This document shows positions 14,618-24,334 of a stretch of DNA of 55,274 nucleotides, piece after piece. Both the position numbers and the translations under genes were made by a program. Origin of the DNA: Actinomycetota bacterium (GTDB taxonomy: Bacteria; Actinomycetota; Actinomycetes; S36-B12; UBA5976). Location: contig RFTJ01000007.1 of NCBI GenBank assembly GCA_009923495.1, positions 1-55,274 on the forward strand, written 5' to 3'. The notes under the pieces were generated by a model. It searched no databases and was not told the origin of the DNA. It saw only the letters and a list, made by a program, of their open reading frames with translations. How positions within the stretch are numbered: position 1 is the stretch's first letter; the number at the start of each line of letters is the position of its first letter.

Positions 14618-16915
14618 CTAGGCGAATAATGCAGGAAGTGTTTTTTCGCTTATTTCTCGTAGCTCGGCTAGCGACACCACAACCTCGCCACCATAAACAT
14701 TTTCAATTCGTAGGCCCTGTCCACTCAGGCCGGATTCAGTGCCAATCTGCGAATCAACCACCCCAATACGGGTGGCTGGAAAATTGCGCGCTTCACACAT
14801 GGCTACGAACCGCATCTCTTCGCTTCTGGGGACAACCACAACTGCACGAGTCGCGGATTCGCTCCAAAGAAAGACGAACGGATCCAGTTGGTCAGGAACC
14901 CAAACTCGGGCACCGATATCTGCACGAAGCGCCATCTCAATTAGTGCTTGAATGGCACCGCCATCACTAACATCGTGAGCAGCACTTAACATTCCATCGC
15001 GTGAGCCTGCAACCAAAATTTCAGCAAGTGTTCGCTCATTAGCTAGATCCAAAACTGGTGGCAGTCCACCGAGATGACCATGAATTTCATGCGCCCATTC
15101 AGAGCCGGCTAACTCGTCAAATGTTTGGCCGAGTAAATAAATTAATTCACCGTCTTCGCGCCAAGCGATGGGAGTTCTGCGAGTAACATCGTCGATCACA
15201 CCGAGAACTCCAATCACTGGAGTTGGATGAATCGCAACTTCGGCAGTTTGGTTGTAGAAAGAAACATTTCCGCCCGTAACCGGCGTTCCTAACTCCAGAC
15301 ACGCATCGGCTAGGCCAGTGACTGCCTGTTCAAATTGCCACATCACACCGGGATCTTCTGGAGATCCGAAATTTAAGCAGTTGGTAACTGCTAACGGAAC
15401 AGCCCCGGTAGTTGCGACATTGCGATACGACTCGGCGAACGCTAACTGAGCGCCACGATATGGATCCAAGGCAGCAAAACGGGCATTGCAGTCTGTTGAG
15501 ACGGCAACTCCGAGTCCAGTTGCTTCATCGACTCGAATCATTCCACTATCTTCTGGTTGAGCCAAGACAGTATTACCAAGAACATATCGGTCGTATTGCG
15601 AGGTAACCCAACTCTTGGCGGCTAAATTTGGTGCGCCAACCATTTTGAGTAAAGTCTCTTTTACCTGGTCGAAACTGCTTGGACGCTGCAGGCGCTGCGC
15701 TGTCGGCTCATCAGCTTGACGGGCTGTCAGCCACTCTGGGCGGGAGTAAGGGCGATCGTAAACTGGGCCATCATGCGCTACTGACCGCGGTGGTACATCA
15801 ACAATTTGTTCACCGTGCCAGTCAACAGTTAGACGGCCGGTGTTATTAACTTCGCCAATGACAACCGCTTCAACATCCCATTTCTTGCAGACTTCCATGA
15901 AGTCATCAACTTTTTCGGGAAGTACAACAGCACACATACGTTCCTGAGATTCACTCATCAAGATTTCTTCGGGCGAGAGCGTATGGTCGCGTAGTAGAAC
16001 GCGATCAAGCCAGACATGCATTCCGCCTTCGCCATTGCTTGCAAGTTCACTCGTTGCACACGAAATACCTGCGCCACCAAGATCCTGAATACCTTCAACT
16101 AGGCCAGCATGCAAAACCTCAAGAGTGCACTCGATAAGCAGTTTCTCCATGAATGGATCGCCAACTTGAACGCTTGGTCGTTTTGCTGGGCCCTGCGCAT
16201 CAAAAGTTTCGGATGCTAAAACGCTCACACCACCAATGCCATCGCCACCTGTGCGCGCGCCATAAAGAATGACTGCATTTCCAACGCCTGATGCAGCCGC
16301 TAGATGAATGTCCTCATGTTTCATGGTGCCAACGCATAAGGCGTTTACAAGTGGATTACCTTGATAGCTCGGGTCAAAAACTATTTCGCCGCCAATGTTT
16401 GGCAACCCCAAACAATTTCCGTAGCCACCAATACCGGCAACAACTCCGGTTAACACTCGCCTGGTATCAGGATTTTTCGGATCACCAAACCGAAGTGGAT
16501 CCATGACAGCAACGGGTCTGGCTCCCATTGAAATGATGTCTCGCACGATTCCACCAATACCGGTAGCGGCCCCCTGGTAGGGCTCAATGTAAGAAGGATG
16601 ATTATGCGATTCGACTTTAAAAGTCACGGCCCAACCTTGGCCAATATCAACCACTCCAGCATTCTCACCAATGCCAACAAGTAGCGCATCACTATGCGGA
16701 GCCTTCGCGCCAAACTGGCGCAGATGTACTTTACTGGATTTGTAGCTGCAATGCTCAGACCACATAACCGAGTACATCGCTAGCTCAGATGAAGTCGGCC
16801 GACGATTCAAAATTTCAATTATGCGCTCGTACTCGTCTGGCTTCAGCCCCAGCTCTTTGAAAGGCTGCTCTTGATTGGGTGTCGCTCTAGCTGCTGAGAC
16901 TGTGTCTACACTCAT
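14618..16915 (-). CDS. purL: Phosphoribosylformylglycinamidine synthase subunit PurL
   Basis: ATP-dependent FGAM synthase subunit of 765 residues, the small-PurL type that needs PurQ and PurS. Visible: [12 protein letters not shown] near residue 51, the [19 protein letters not shown] substrate segment near 103, GGVVRD-type loop [38 protein letters not shown] near 280 and a duplicated second half with [18 protein letters not shown] overlaps the purQ stop by four bases (ATGA), giving the coupled order purS-purQ-purL. It ends against the SCP2-like gene. Confidence 0.98.
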   Translation of the reverse strand: MSVDTVSAARATPNQEQPFKELGLKPDEYERIIEILNRRPTSSELAMYSVMWSEHCSYKSSKVHLRQFGAKAPHSDALLVGIGENAGVVDIGQGWAVTFKVESHNHPSYIEPYQGAATGIGGIVRDIISMGARPVAVMDPLRFGDPKNPDTRRVLTGVVAGIGGYGNCLGLPNIGGEIVFDPSYQGNPLVNALCVGTMKHEDIHLAAASGVGNAVILYGARTGGDGIGGVSVLASETFDAQGPAKRPSVQVGDPFMEKLLIECTLEVLHAGLVEGIQDLGGAGISCATSELASNGEGGMHVWLDRVLLRDHTLSPEEILMSESQERMCAVVLPEKVDDFMEVCKKWDVEAVVIGEVNNTGRLTVDWHGEQIVDVPPRSVAHDGPVYDRPYSRPEWLTARQADEPTAQRLQRPSSFDQVKETLLKMVGAPNLAAKSWVTSQYDRYVLGNTVLAQPEDSGMIRVDEATGLGVAVSTDCNARFAALDPYRGAQLAFAESYRNVATTGAVPLAVTNCLNFGSPEDPGVMWQFEQAVTGLADACLELGTPVTGGNVSFYNQTAEVAIHPTPVIGVLGVIDDVTRRTPIAWREDGELIYLLGQTFDELAGSEWAHEIHGHLGGLPPVLDLANERTLAEILVAGSRDGMLSAAHDVSDGGAIQALIEMALRADIGARVWVPDQLDPFVFLWSESATRAVVVVPRSEEMRFVAMCEARNFPATRIGVVDSQIGTESGLSGQGLRIENVYGGEVVVSLAELREISEKTLPALFA

Positions 16916-17604
16916 GCTGACACCACCTTGCCAGCAAGCAAACTCGTCAAAACAGAGGTGAAGAAGCCAAGTCCATCGGTTGTCGGTCCGGTTAATTCTT
17001 CTACCGCATGCTCTGGGTGTGGCATAAGTCCCACTACATTTCCAGCAGAATTGGAAATTCCAGCAATGTCTCGGCGACTACCATTTGGATTCACATCGAC
17101 ATAGCGAGCAATAATCTGACCATTAGATTCGAGACTATCGAGTGTGTAGTCATCGGCAACGAATGAGCCTTCACCGTTCTTCAGGGGAACAACTATTTCT
17201 TGCCCAAGTGAATAATCAAGAGTCCACGTTGAAACATTATTTTCAATTCTCAATTTTTGATCGCGGCAGATGAAGTGAAGATGGTCATTGCGCGTTAACG
17301 CACCTGGTAATAGGTGTGATTCGCATAAGATTTGAAATCCGTTACAAATGCCAAGAACTGGCATACCTGACTTCGCCCCATCAATAATTTTTCCCATGAC
17401 TGGAGCAAATCGCGCAATTGCGCCACACCGTAAATAGTCTCCATACGAAAACCCACCCGGCAATACAACGGCGTCAACACCGTGCAGATTCGGATCGCCA
17501 TGCCAGAGCGAAACTGCTTGCGCACCGGCAATGGTTACTGCACGAATAGCATCTCGGTCATCTAGTGAACCGGGGAAGGTTACAACGCCTACCCTTGCGG
17601 TCAT
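16912..17604 (-). CDS. purQ: Phosphoribosylformylglycinamidine synthase subunit PurQ
   Basis: Class I glutamine amidotransferase subunit, 230 residues, supplying ammonia to PurL. Motifs: [15 protein letters not shown] at the N-terminus, [18 protein letters not shown], nucleophile Cys in [13 protein letters not shown] around residue 92, and the His-Glu pair in [11 protein letters not shown] near 205. ATG start overlapping the purS stop by four bases; its own stop overlaps the purL start. Full length and ordinary. Confidence 0.98.
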   Translation of the reverse strand: MTARVGVVTFPGSLDDRDAIRAVTIAGAQAVSLWHGDPNLHGVDAVVLPGGFSYGDYLRCGAIARFAPVMGKIIDGAKSGMPVLGICNGFQILCESHLLPGALTRNDHLHFICRDQKLRIENNVSTWTLDYSLGQEIVVPLKNGEGSFVADDYTLDSLESNGQIIARYVDVNPNGSRRDIAGISNSAGNVVGLMPHPEHAVEELTGPTTDGLGFFTSVLTSLLAGKVVSA

Positions 17605-17846
17605 TTCTCAACCTGCACAGTGAAATCTTCAATGACTGGATTACTCAATAAAGTTTGGGCAATTTCATTTATTTGAACCAATTTATCTTCAGTGATTTCA
17701 CCATCGATTGTCAGAACAAATTGCTTTCCTTGACGGACATCAGCAACACCAGATAGCCCTAATCGACCAAGTGCACCAAGCACGGCACGGCCCTGTGGGT
17801 CTAAAATTTCGGGCTTTAATGAGACATTGACGGTGACTATGGCCAT
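17601..17846 (-). CDS. purS: Phosphoribosylformylglycinamidine synthase subunit PurS
   Basis: 81-residue structural subunit that assembles the PurL-PurQ-PurS complex and channels ammonia. [20 protein letters not shown] followed by [15 protein letters not shown] is the classic PurS pattern. The ATG at 17846 is preferred to an in-frame TTG at 17861 because the family starts directly with this beta strand and GGGGA lies five bases upstream. First gene of purS-Q-L; stop overlaps purQ. The 79 bases to the next gene upstream should carry the operon promoter. Confidence 0.95.
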   Translation of the reverse strand: MAIVTVNVSLKPEILDPQGRAVLGALGRLGLSGVADVRQGKQFVLTIDGEITEDKLVQINEIAQTLLSNPVIEDFTVQVEK

Positions 17847-17925
17847 GATTCCCCACTTCAAAGCAAACTAATAATTTAAGTCTAACTTCTGCACAAAATG
17901 GCGGCGAGGCAAGGTCGTGCAATCG

Positions 17926-20019
17926 TTAATTGAGCACAATTTCGTGCTTGATAATTCCTGAGAAAATCGGGGTAAGTAAGTTGGCATAGGTGCTCGTTAA
18001 GTGGTGCGAATCCCGCCACACAATGTGCCCGTCACGCACCGCTGGACAAACTTTGTTCGTGCAGTAGGTGCGCGTTAAATCAACACCAACGACATTAGAA
18101 ATTCCTGAAACTCCGCCAGAACTAAACTGCGCTGGCGTTAAAAATGGAACAAGTGGTTGAGTGCAGGCATTAGCAGTACGAGCCGACAAGCAGTCAAGAG
18201 CATTTGAGTCAAAGAATGGATTATCTCGGATAACCACAACCTTTATCCCAGCTTTAGCAAAGTTAGCAACCATTCTTCTAAATCCAGCGAGATACAATTC
18301 TTTTCCTCTTGCCGGAGTGACCGCAACTGCTCCAGTCTTAGGATCAATTACTGATGTCTTCAGAGTTGATGCCACAAACAAAACCGTTGGTCTAGCTTTG
18401 ATAATCGCGGTTACGGCGTTCTTGCGCCAAGCATTACAGACTTCCCAGGACTTAGTGCCAAGAACGAAATCAACATCTGCAACGCTACAGCCACTTCGAG
18501 TTAGTGAGAGGACTTTGGCATCACTTTCTGTTGCGGCTGCAAGCACGCCTTCAAAGTATTGATTGGCGTGTGAGTTTCCAAACAGGCCAACAAGTCGCCC
18601 ACTCTTTGAACTACCGAAAACGCAACCCTTGGGTAATGCAGGATCTGGCGAGCTTGTGTGGCAGCCATTTGAGTAAGTTCGGGGAAAATCTGATCTAGCA
18701 GATTTTATTTCGCCCGGTGTTAGCACTATTCCGTCAGTGGAAGTTAATTTTGGCGTGTGCGCAGAAATAATTGTGTTAACCCAATCCGGGTTGTTGATTG
18801 TGGCACTTTTTGCATTACTTAGGTCCGCAATTGGCTGGGAGTTCAGTCGACTTGATGGGTTTGCATAAGCAACCGTTGCTAACCCAGCTACAAGGACTGA
18901 GAGGCCTAATCCAACAGCTAGCGACTTCTTCGCGCTGGCTTTTAAACTCGGAGCATTGCGCAATGGATTTTCAATCCAACGGTATGTGGCAGCTGCAAAC
19001 ACTACGGATAGAACTACCGCTGGTACCGCAAAAATTAATTTAAGATCTTCAGGACTTTTCGCCCCTGGCTGCAAGAGGCGAGTCGCAAAGAACAAGAGTG
19101 GCCAGTGCCATAAGTAAATCGAGTATGACCAAGTTCCTATTCTTTGCACAAAATCCAATTCAAACAGTTTGGGTCCTTGATTCGCCGCCGCAACTTCAGA
19201 TCCGCCTACCCAGAGCAACAGCATCGTTGAGAGCACTGGAATAAGGGTGTGTGGGCTAGGCCAAAGCACCTTTGAACTAAATGCAACTGCCGAATAAAGC
19301 AGGCCAAGTACGGCCACCAAGCGCGCTATTCGTACAAATTGCATTTTCCGCGGCTGAAAATCACGGCCCAGAATTGCCACTATTCCACCTAGAGCAAATT
19401 CCCAAGCCCGACTTAATGGACTATAAAATCCGAATTGATTTCCAACTGACATGTGACTTTGCATTAGTAAATATGAACCGACAGAAATAATGGCAAGTAC
19501 CAAAACGAGAGTCCAAAGTTTCAAATTACGCCGAAGGATTATCAACAGTGCCATCAGCGCGGGGAACATTAGGTAGAACTGTTCTTCGACGCCTAATGAC
19601 CAGAAATGAATGACTGGGCTGACCGACTGAGGTGCCCAATAGTCCATGGCTATTGCCGCAAATCGCAAATTTGCGAAATAAAACGAAGCTGCCCGGATAT
19701 CTAGGGCAGCCCGCTGTCCTTCAAGTCCCGGGATGAATAGCCAACTTGCAACCAAGGTGAATATCAAAACTAAAGCAGCAGCTGGGATGAGCCGCCGGGC
19801 TCGTCGTGCTACGAAATTAAGTAGATGCAGGCTACCTGTTTTCACATATTCGGAAACCATCATTCCAATAATCAGGTAGCCGGAAATCACAAAGAAAATA
19901 TCAACACCTATGAATCCAGAGCGAACCAGATGGTGACCAAAAATCGAGAAGCCAGCGTGATAAATGACAACGATGCCAACTGCGTAGGCGCGTAAGGCTT
20001 GAATGTCCTTGCGAATCAC
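17926..20019 (-). CDS. Acyltransferase-3 / SGNH membrane O-acyltransferase (OafA-like)
   Basis: 697 residues. Residues about 1-370 form the multi-helix acyltransferase-3 domain: RKDIQALRAYAVGIVVIYHAG with the conserved His, GFIGVDIFFVISGYLI, and SLGVEEQFYLMFP. After a helix near 370-390 an extracellular SGNH domain follows, with nucleophile region VGLFGNSHANQYF and the late catalytic Asp-His pair in WRDSHHLTSTYA. Such proteins transfer acetyl or other acyl groups from the cytoplasm to sugars of surface polysaccharide or peptidoglycan. Position in the glycopolymer locus suggests polymer O-acetylation. GTG start; 26 bases downstream of the dehydrogenase stop, likely one transcript. Confidence 0.92.
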   Translation of the reverse strand: MIRKDIQALRAYAVGIVVIYHAGFSIFGHHLVRSGFIGVDIFFVISGYLIIGMMVSEYVKTGSLHLLNFVARRARRLIPAAALVLIFTLVASWLFIPGLEGQRAALDIRAASFYFANLRFAAIAMDYWAPQSVSPVIHFWSLGVEEQFYLMFPALMALLIILRRNLKLWTLVLVLAIISVGSYLLMQSHMSVGNQFGFYSPLSRAWEFALGGIVAILGRDFQPRKMQFVRIARLVAVLGLLYSAVAFSSKVLWPSPHTLIPVLSTMLLLWVGGSEVAAANQGPKLFELDFVQRIGTWSYSIYLWHWPLLFFATRLLQPGAKSPEDLKLIFAVPAVVLSVVFAAATYRWIENPLRNAPSLKASAKKSLAVGLGLSVLVAGLATVAYANPSSRLNSQPIADLSNAKSATINNPDWVNTIISAHTPKLTSTDGIVLTPGEIKSARSDFPRTYSNGCHTSSPDPALPKGCVFGSSKSGRLVGLFGNSHANQYFEGVLAAATESDAKVLSLTRSGCSVADVDFVLGTKSWEVCNAWRKNAVTAIIKARPTVLFVASTLKTSVIDPKTGAVAVTPARGKELYLAGFRRMVANFAKAGIKVVVIRDNPFFDSNALDCLSARTANACTQPLVPFLTPAQFSSGGVSGISNVVGVDLTRTYCTNKVCPAVRDGHIVWRDSHHLTSTYANLLTPIFSGIIKHEIVLN

Positions 20020-20045
20020 CTACGGCTCCTAACTTGAGCTAGAAC

Positions 20046-21332
20046 TTAAAGGCGGATGACGTTTGCGCCTGAAAGTTTGCCGCGAGTATCCAGAATAACT
20101 TTTGCGCCGGCCTGTATTTCGCCCAAGTTGTAACTCTTGTGTGGTTGCAGAAGTACGACTATGTCAGCTTTTGGCAATTCGGCTTTTAAGTCGGAAACTC
20201 CAGTCAGAATCCGATCGTGCTCATGCTCACCGTGTTCAGAATCAATATTCCAAGAACTCACATACGGATCGTGATAAACCACATCGGCACCCAGGCTCAT
20301 CAGTTCTCGGGCTATCGGACGAACCGGACTTTCGCGCTGGTCTGCAATGTCTGGCTTGTAAGTGACGCCGAGTAGGAGTACCCGTGACCCTTTAACTGCT
20401 TTGCCATCTTCATTAAGGGCATCTTGCACCCTTCGCCGGACGTACACAGGCATTCCAGCGTTGATTTCTTGAGCAAGTTCAACAAATCGGAATGGTCGAC
20501 CAAGCACAGTTTTAACATGGTGAGATAAATAATTTGGATCAATAGGTATGCAATGTCCGCCAACACCGGGACCGGGATAAAAAGCCTGGTAACCAAATGG
20601 CTTAGTTGAGGCACATGAAATTGCATCCCACAAATCGATGTTTAACAGATTGCTGAACTCAACTAATTCATTCATCAACGCAATGTTTACATGTCGGTAT
20701 GTGTTCTCTAGTAACTTGGCCATTTCGGCTTCTTTAGCACCTTTAGCTGGAACAACTTGTTCAACAAACCGTGAATAAAATTCTGCCGCACGCTTGGTGC
20801 CAACCTCATTAACGCCGCCAACAACTTTTGGTGTATTGGTCATTCCATAAACAGGATTTCCAGGATCTATCCGCTCTGGACTAAATGCCAAATCAAAGTC
20901 GCCAAGTTTAAGTCCATGAGCTTCAAGTAACGGGAGAACTACTTCTTCTGTAGTTCCGGGGTAGGTAGTTGATTCCAAAATAAAGAGTGACCCAGCGGAT
21001 AGATGGGCAGCCACGGCCTTTGTAGCGCCAATAACTGCACCGAGGTCTGGGCCGCCTTCTTCAGAAAGTGGCGTTGGCACACAAACCACAATTGCATCTG
21101 CATTTGCCACAACTGAAGCATCGCTTGTGGCCAAGAAACCGCGATCAAGCATTTTCTGCACATCTGCATCACTTAAATCATCTACATGAGAGTGACCAGC
21201 ATTAAGGCCATCCAGAACTGCCTGATTTAAATCAAGCCCTTTAACGGATAGTCCTGCCTCACTCGCCGCCTGAGCCAGCGGAAGCCCTACATAACCAAGA
21301 CCAACAACTACTACATCAACTTTTTCCGACAT
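20046..21332 (-). CDS. wecC: UDP-N-acetyl-D-mannosamine dehydrogenase-like nucleotide-sugar dehydrogenase
   Basis: 428 residues of the UDP-glucose/GDP-mannose dehydrogenase superfamily: two-step NAD-dependent oxidation of a UDP-hexosamine C6 to the uronic acid. Rossmann loop VVVGLGYVGLPLA at 9-20, ESTTYPGTT near 121, catalytic Cys261 in GPGVGGHCIPIDP, and C-terminal VLLLGVTYKPDIADQRESP. With the 2-epimerase at 23211 it would give UDP-ManNAcA, a teichuronic-acid type precursor; specificity for ManNAc over GlcNAc or Glc is inferred from that neighbour. ATG start 36 bases downstream of the GT4 gene, same direction. Confidence 0.87.
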   Translation of the reverse strand: MSEKVDVVVVGLGYVGLPLAQAASEAGLSVKGLDLNQAVLDGLNAGHSHVDDLSDADVQKMLDRGFLATSDASVVANADAIVVCVPTPLSEEGGPDLGAVIGATKAVAAHLSAGSLFILESTTYPGTTEEVVLPLLEAHGLKLGDFDLAFSPERIDPGNPVYGMTNTPKVVGGVNEVGTKRAAEFYSRFVEQVVPAKGAKEAEMAKLLENTYRHVNIALMNELVEFSNLLNIDLWDAISCASTKPFGYQAFYPGPGVGGHCIPIDPNYLSHHVKTVLGRPFRFVELAQEINAGMPVYVRRRVQDALNEDGKAVKGSRVLLLGVTYKPDIADQRESPVRPIARELMSLGADVVYHDPYVSSWNIDSEHGEHEHDRILTGVSDLKAELPKADIVVLLQPHKSYNLGEIQAGAKVILDTRGKLSGANVIRL

Positions 21333-21368
21333 AACCTCAAGAATAGTAGGGGTTAGATAGAACTGCAG

Positions 21369-23084
21369 TTAGGCAGGGCAGGCAAGGACACCAAACTCCC
21401 GATAGACCCGAGCAACCTCAGCGGTGATGGCTGGCCAGTTTCGATTTTCCACTACCCAAGCTCGGGCATTGCGACCTAGTCGGTCACGGGTATCTGGACT
21501 GTCAATCAATTCAGCAAGCACTCGCGCCAAGTCGCCAACATTTCCCTTCTCAAAGATGACTCCGATGTCCTCGGTGCCAATAATCTCTGCCATTGCGGAA
21601 ACGCTAGACATAACTAGACAACGACCCATCGCCATAGCTTCGAACGGTTTTAGTGGCGAAACCTCTTCACAAATAGGCAGTGGCAAACGAGGTAGCGGAC
21701 AAATATCCATGATTGAGTAATAGGAATTGACCTCACTGTGTGCCACGCGACCAACCAGGGTAATTAGTTCACGCGCTGGAGAATTTGCAATGTGCTTCTC
21801 CAGCTCAGGGGTATGTGGGCCTGATCCGACGATTACAACCTGAAAATCCGTCCGAGTTTTCTGCAATTCCTCGGCGGCATCCACCAGAAGATCTAGCCCC
21901 TCGTAATCAAGTACCGAGCCCACATATCCAATTATGGTTTTGTCGCTCAGACCTAATTTTTCCGTGAGCTCAACATCGCGAGGCATCTGAGAGAAGTTTT
22001 CAACGTTCACGCCATTAGGTAACAGGGAAGTTCTACTTGCCTGTGCGCCTCGCTTAACGGACCGCTCTATCAATGCGCCAGTGATGCCAAACACCCAATC
22101 CGCCTGCACTACTGCCTGAGTTTCGATTCCTCGAACTAATGCGTCTTGATCGCTGCCAAGTCGGTACTGAGTAAATGATTCATCGCGAAGTTCATGTAAG
22201 CCACGAACTTCAAATACCGCTCTAATATTTAGGCGGCGCGCAACTTCGGTGGCAACAATTCCATTAAGACCAAAACTTGCTGCATGGATTATTTCTGGTC
22301 TAAATTCCAAACACCATTGCTCTAACAGGTCAGCCCATTCACGTGCATAACTCAGATAGGTGTGTCTCGGGACGCTCACTTCGGGCAATCGATGGTAATG
22401 CACAGACTCAATTTGCAAGGGTGCTGGTACTGCAACGCCTTCTTCGGGAAGAATGCCCAGATCGTGGGGAAAGCCAGGTCTAGTAATGCCAAAAACTTCG
22501 TAGCCGTGGCTAGCGATTCCGGACATTACACCGTGACTGCGAGTTGCATAGCCACCGCTTTGAAAAGGTAGAGAGTTGTGCAAAATGTATGCGACTCGTC
22601 CAGGAATAGGTTCGTAATTTTTGTGATCCGGCCGATCTAAGAAAGTAATTCCCGATTGCAAAACTTCATTTGCTTCAGTGAGTCGGCGAATGTGGTTATT
22701 CCGCTTAATTCCATTTTGCCTCTTTGGACTCAATGCAGTAAAAAGTTTTACTGCAAGTTTTACATCGCCCAATCGCCAAAGGCGAACCAGCATGAATTCA
22801 ATGTCTTTAACTGATGAATCAATAGGAAAATTCTCAAGTAAGCCCTGCGCGATAACTGATGCAGTTTTCCCACTCTCAGGATCGACAGTTGCAATATCGT
22901 TGCGCAGAATAAACCGATTAAGCCGCGCTCTTTCATTTCGATGCGTTCTGGTCCAAGGAAGGTGTTTCAAAAGTGCGCGTTTTTTTCGACGGAAAAGCAG
23001 AATCTGTTCGGCGAATCTACCTTCGGGAATAGTTTCATCGGCCCGCAAAACGATTGCCGGTGAATCAAAGTCTTCCACGGGCAT
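21369..23084 (-). CDS. GT4 glycosyltransferase with N-terminal extension
   Basis: About 571 residues. The first ~170 are a helical, Arg-rich extension without a recognisable domain. From YILHNSLPFQSGGYATRSHGV the GT-B fold begins; FEVRGLHELRDES, LLPNGVNVENF, GYVGSVLDYEGLDLLVDA, and the donor-site PLPICEEVSPLKPFEAMAMG (E-x7-E-type) are typical of GT4 retaining transferases. It is clearly paralogous to the enzyme at 24335 (shared HNSLP, GYATRSH, DYEGL and EVSPLKPFEAMAM). Acceptor and sugar unknown. Start is uncertain: the ATG at 23084 is preferred over in-frame GTG/TTG at 23087/23090, none having a clear Shine-Dalgarno. Divergent from wecB. Confidence 0.88.
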   Translation of the reverse strand: MPVEDFDSPAIVLRADETIPEGRFAEQILLFRRKKRALLKHLPWTRTHRNERARLNRFILRNDIATVDPESGKTASVIAQGLLENFPIDSSVKDIEFMLVRLWRLGDVKLAVKLFTALSPKRQNGIKRNNHIRRLTEANEVLQSGITFLDRPDHKNYEPIPGRVAYILHNSLPFQSGGYATRSHGVMSGIASHGYEVFGITRPGFPHDLGILPEEGVAVPAPLQIESVHYHRLPEVSVPRHTYLSYAREWADLLEQWCLEFRPEIIHAASFGLNGIVATEVARRLNIRAVFEVRGLHELRDESFTQYRLGSDQDALVRGIETQAVVQADWVFGITGALIERSVKRGAQASRTSLLPNGVNVENFSQMPRDVELTEKLGLSDKTIIGYVGSVLDYEGLDLLVDAAEELQKTRTDFQVVIVGSGPHTPELEKHIANSPARELITLVGRVAHSEVNSYYSIMDICPLPRLPLPICEEVSPLKPFEAMAMGRCLVMSSVSAMAEIIGTEDIGVIFEKGNVGDLARVLAELIDSPDTRDRLGRNARAWVVENRNWPAITAEVARVYREFGVLACPA

Positions 23085-23210
23085 CACCAATCTGTTTGCT
23101 TGGATTCTGACTTTATCCAGTCCTTGCTGGACACCTAAACGGGATTCCTAGTTGCAGGCTCTAGACTTTTAAATACTAGCCGACTCACTTAACGAAGGGC
23201 ACCAACTCAC

Positions 23211-24293
23211 ATGCCACATGCAGTAACTCATGTCACCGGTGCACGACCCAATTTCCCAAAAGCGGCTCCAGTAATTGCAGCTTTAGCAAAGTTAGGGGTA
23301 AGCCAGCGACTGGTTCACACTGGTCAGCATTATGACGACAAAATGTCTGGGATTTTCTTTGAGGAACTAGATTTGCCACATCCCGACATAAATCTTGGCG
23401 TTGGCTCTGGCAGCCACGCTGCCCAAACAGCACAAACTATGGTTTTGCTTGAACAAGAATTTATCGAAAATCCCCCACAGCTTGTTGTGGTCTATGGAGA
23501 CATCAACTCAACGGTGGCAGCTGCCTTAGTTGCTAGCAAATTGCACATTCCGCTTGCGCACGTAGAAGCCGGACTTCGCAGTTTTGATATGCAGATGCCA
23601 GAAGAAGTGAATCGCATAGTCACCGATCAATTATCTGAGCGACTATACGTAACGAGTCCAGAGGCCATCGGCCACTTAGCGCGCGAAGGCGTGAGCGACG
23701 ACCGTATTGAGTTTGTTGGCAACCCAATGATTGACACTTTGCTAAAGAACTTGGACAAGACTGCAAAGGGCAGTCGACTAACTGAACTTCAGTTGCCTGA
23801 GAAATATTTGGTCGCCACGTTACATCGTCCATCAAACGTTGACGACCGAGATGCTTCATTGCGCATCATCAAGGTCTTACACGAGTTAGCTGACATCCAT
23901 CCGATTTACTTGCCCTTGCACCCTCGTGGACGAGCAAGTCTCTTGGAACTTGGACTGGACCAGCACCCTGATGTGCACATTATCGACCCACTTGGCTATT
24001 TGGACTTCGTTTCGCTCATGCGCTACAGCGCCGGTGTTGTTACGGATTCAGGTGGTGTGCAGGAGGAAACCAGCATCCTAAAAGTGCCCTGCTACACACT
24101 CCGCCCGAATACGGAAAGACCAATAACTATTACCAGTGGCTCGAACTTGCTCGTTACTACTGAGAATGTGGTGGCACATGTGCGCAAGCAGGCGCAAACC
24201 CCCCGCACTTTCACCGTGACTCCACCACTTTGGGATGGGCATGCTGGTGAGCGAATTGCTCAGGGCATCAAGAACTTTTTAGCCAGCAAGTAG
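23211..24293 (+). CDS. wecB: UDP-N-acetylglucosamine 2-epimerase (non-hydrolysing)
   Basis: 360 residues, interconverts UDP-GlcNAc and UDP-ManNAc. Typical motifs: GARPNFPKAAPVI near residue 10 and HTGQHYDDKMSG near 36, VVYGDINSTVAAAL near 93, HVEAGLRSFDMQMPEEVNR near 117, TLHRPSNVD near 204, and the C-terminal VTDSGGVQEE and RPNTERPIT that hold the UDP. Complete and normal length. Starts a rightward run wecB-GT4-permease-ATPase, divergent from the paralogous GT4; the 126-base gap must hold both promoters. ATG with GAAGGG about twelve bases upstream. Confidence 0.96.
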   Translation: MPHAVTHVTGARPNFPKAAPVIAALAKLGVSQRLVHTGQHYDDKMSGIFFEELDLPHPDINLGVGSGSHAAQTAQTMVLLEQEFIENPPQLVVVYGDINSTVAAALVASKLHIPLAHVEAGLRSFDMQMPEEVNRIVTDQLSERLYVTSPEAIGHLAREGVSDDRIEFVGNPMIDTLLKNLDKTAKGSRLTELQLPEKYLVATLHRPSNVDDRDASLRIIKVLHELADIHPIYLPLHPRGRASLLELGLDQHPDVHIIDPLGYLDFVSLMRYSAGVVTDSGGVQEETSILKVPCYTLRPNTERPITITSGSNLLVTTENVVAHVRKQAQTPRTFTVTPPLWDGHAGERIAQGIKNFLASK

Positions 24294-24334
24294 ACTTTCA
24301 ATTAATTAAGCTGAACTAACTTGAGGAAATTTGC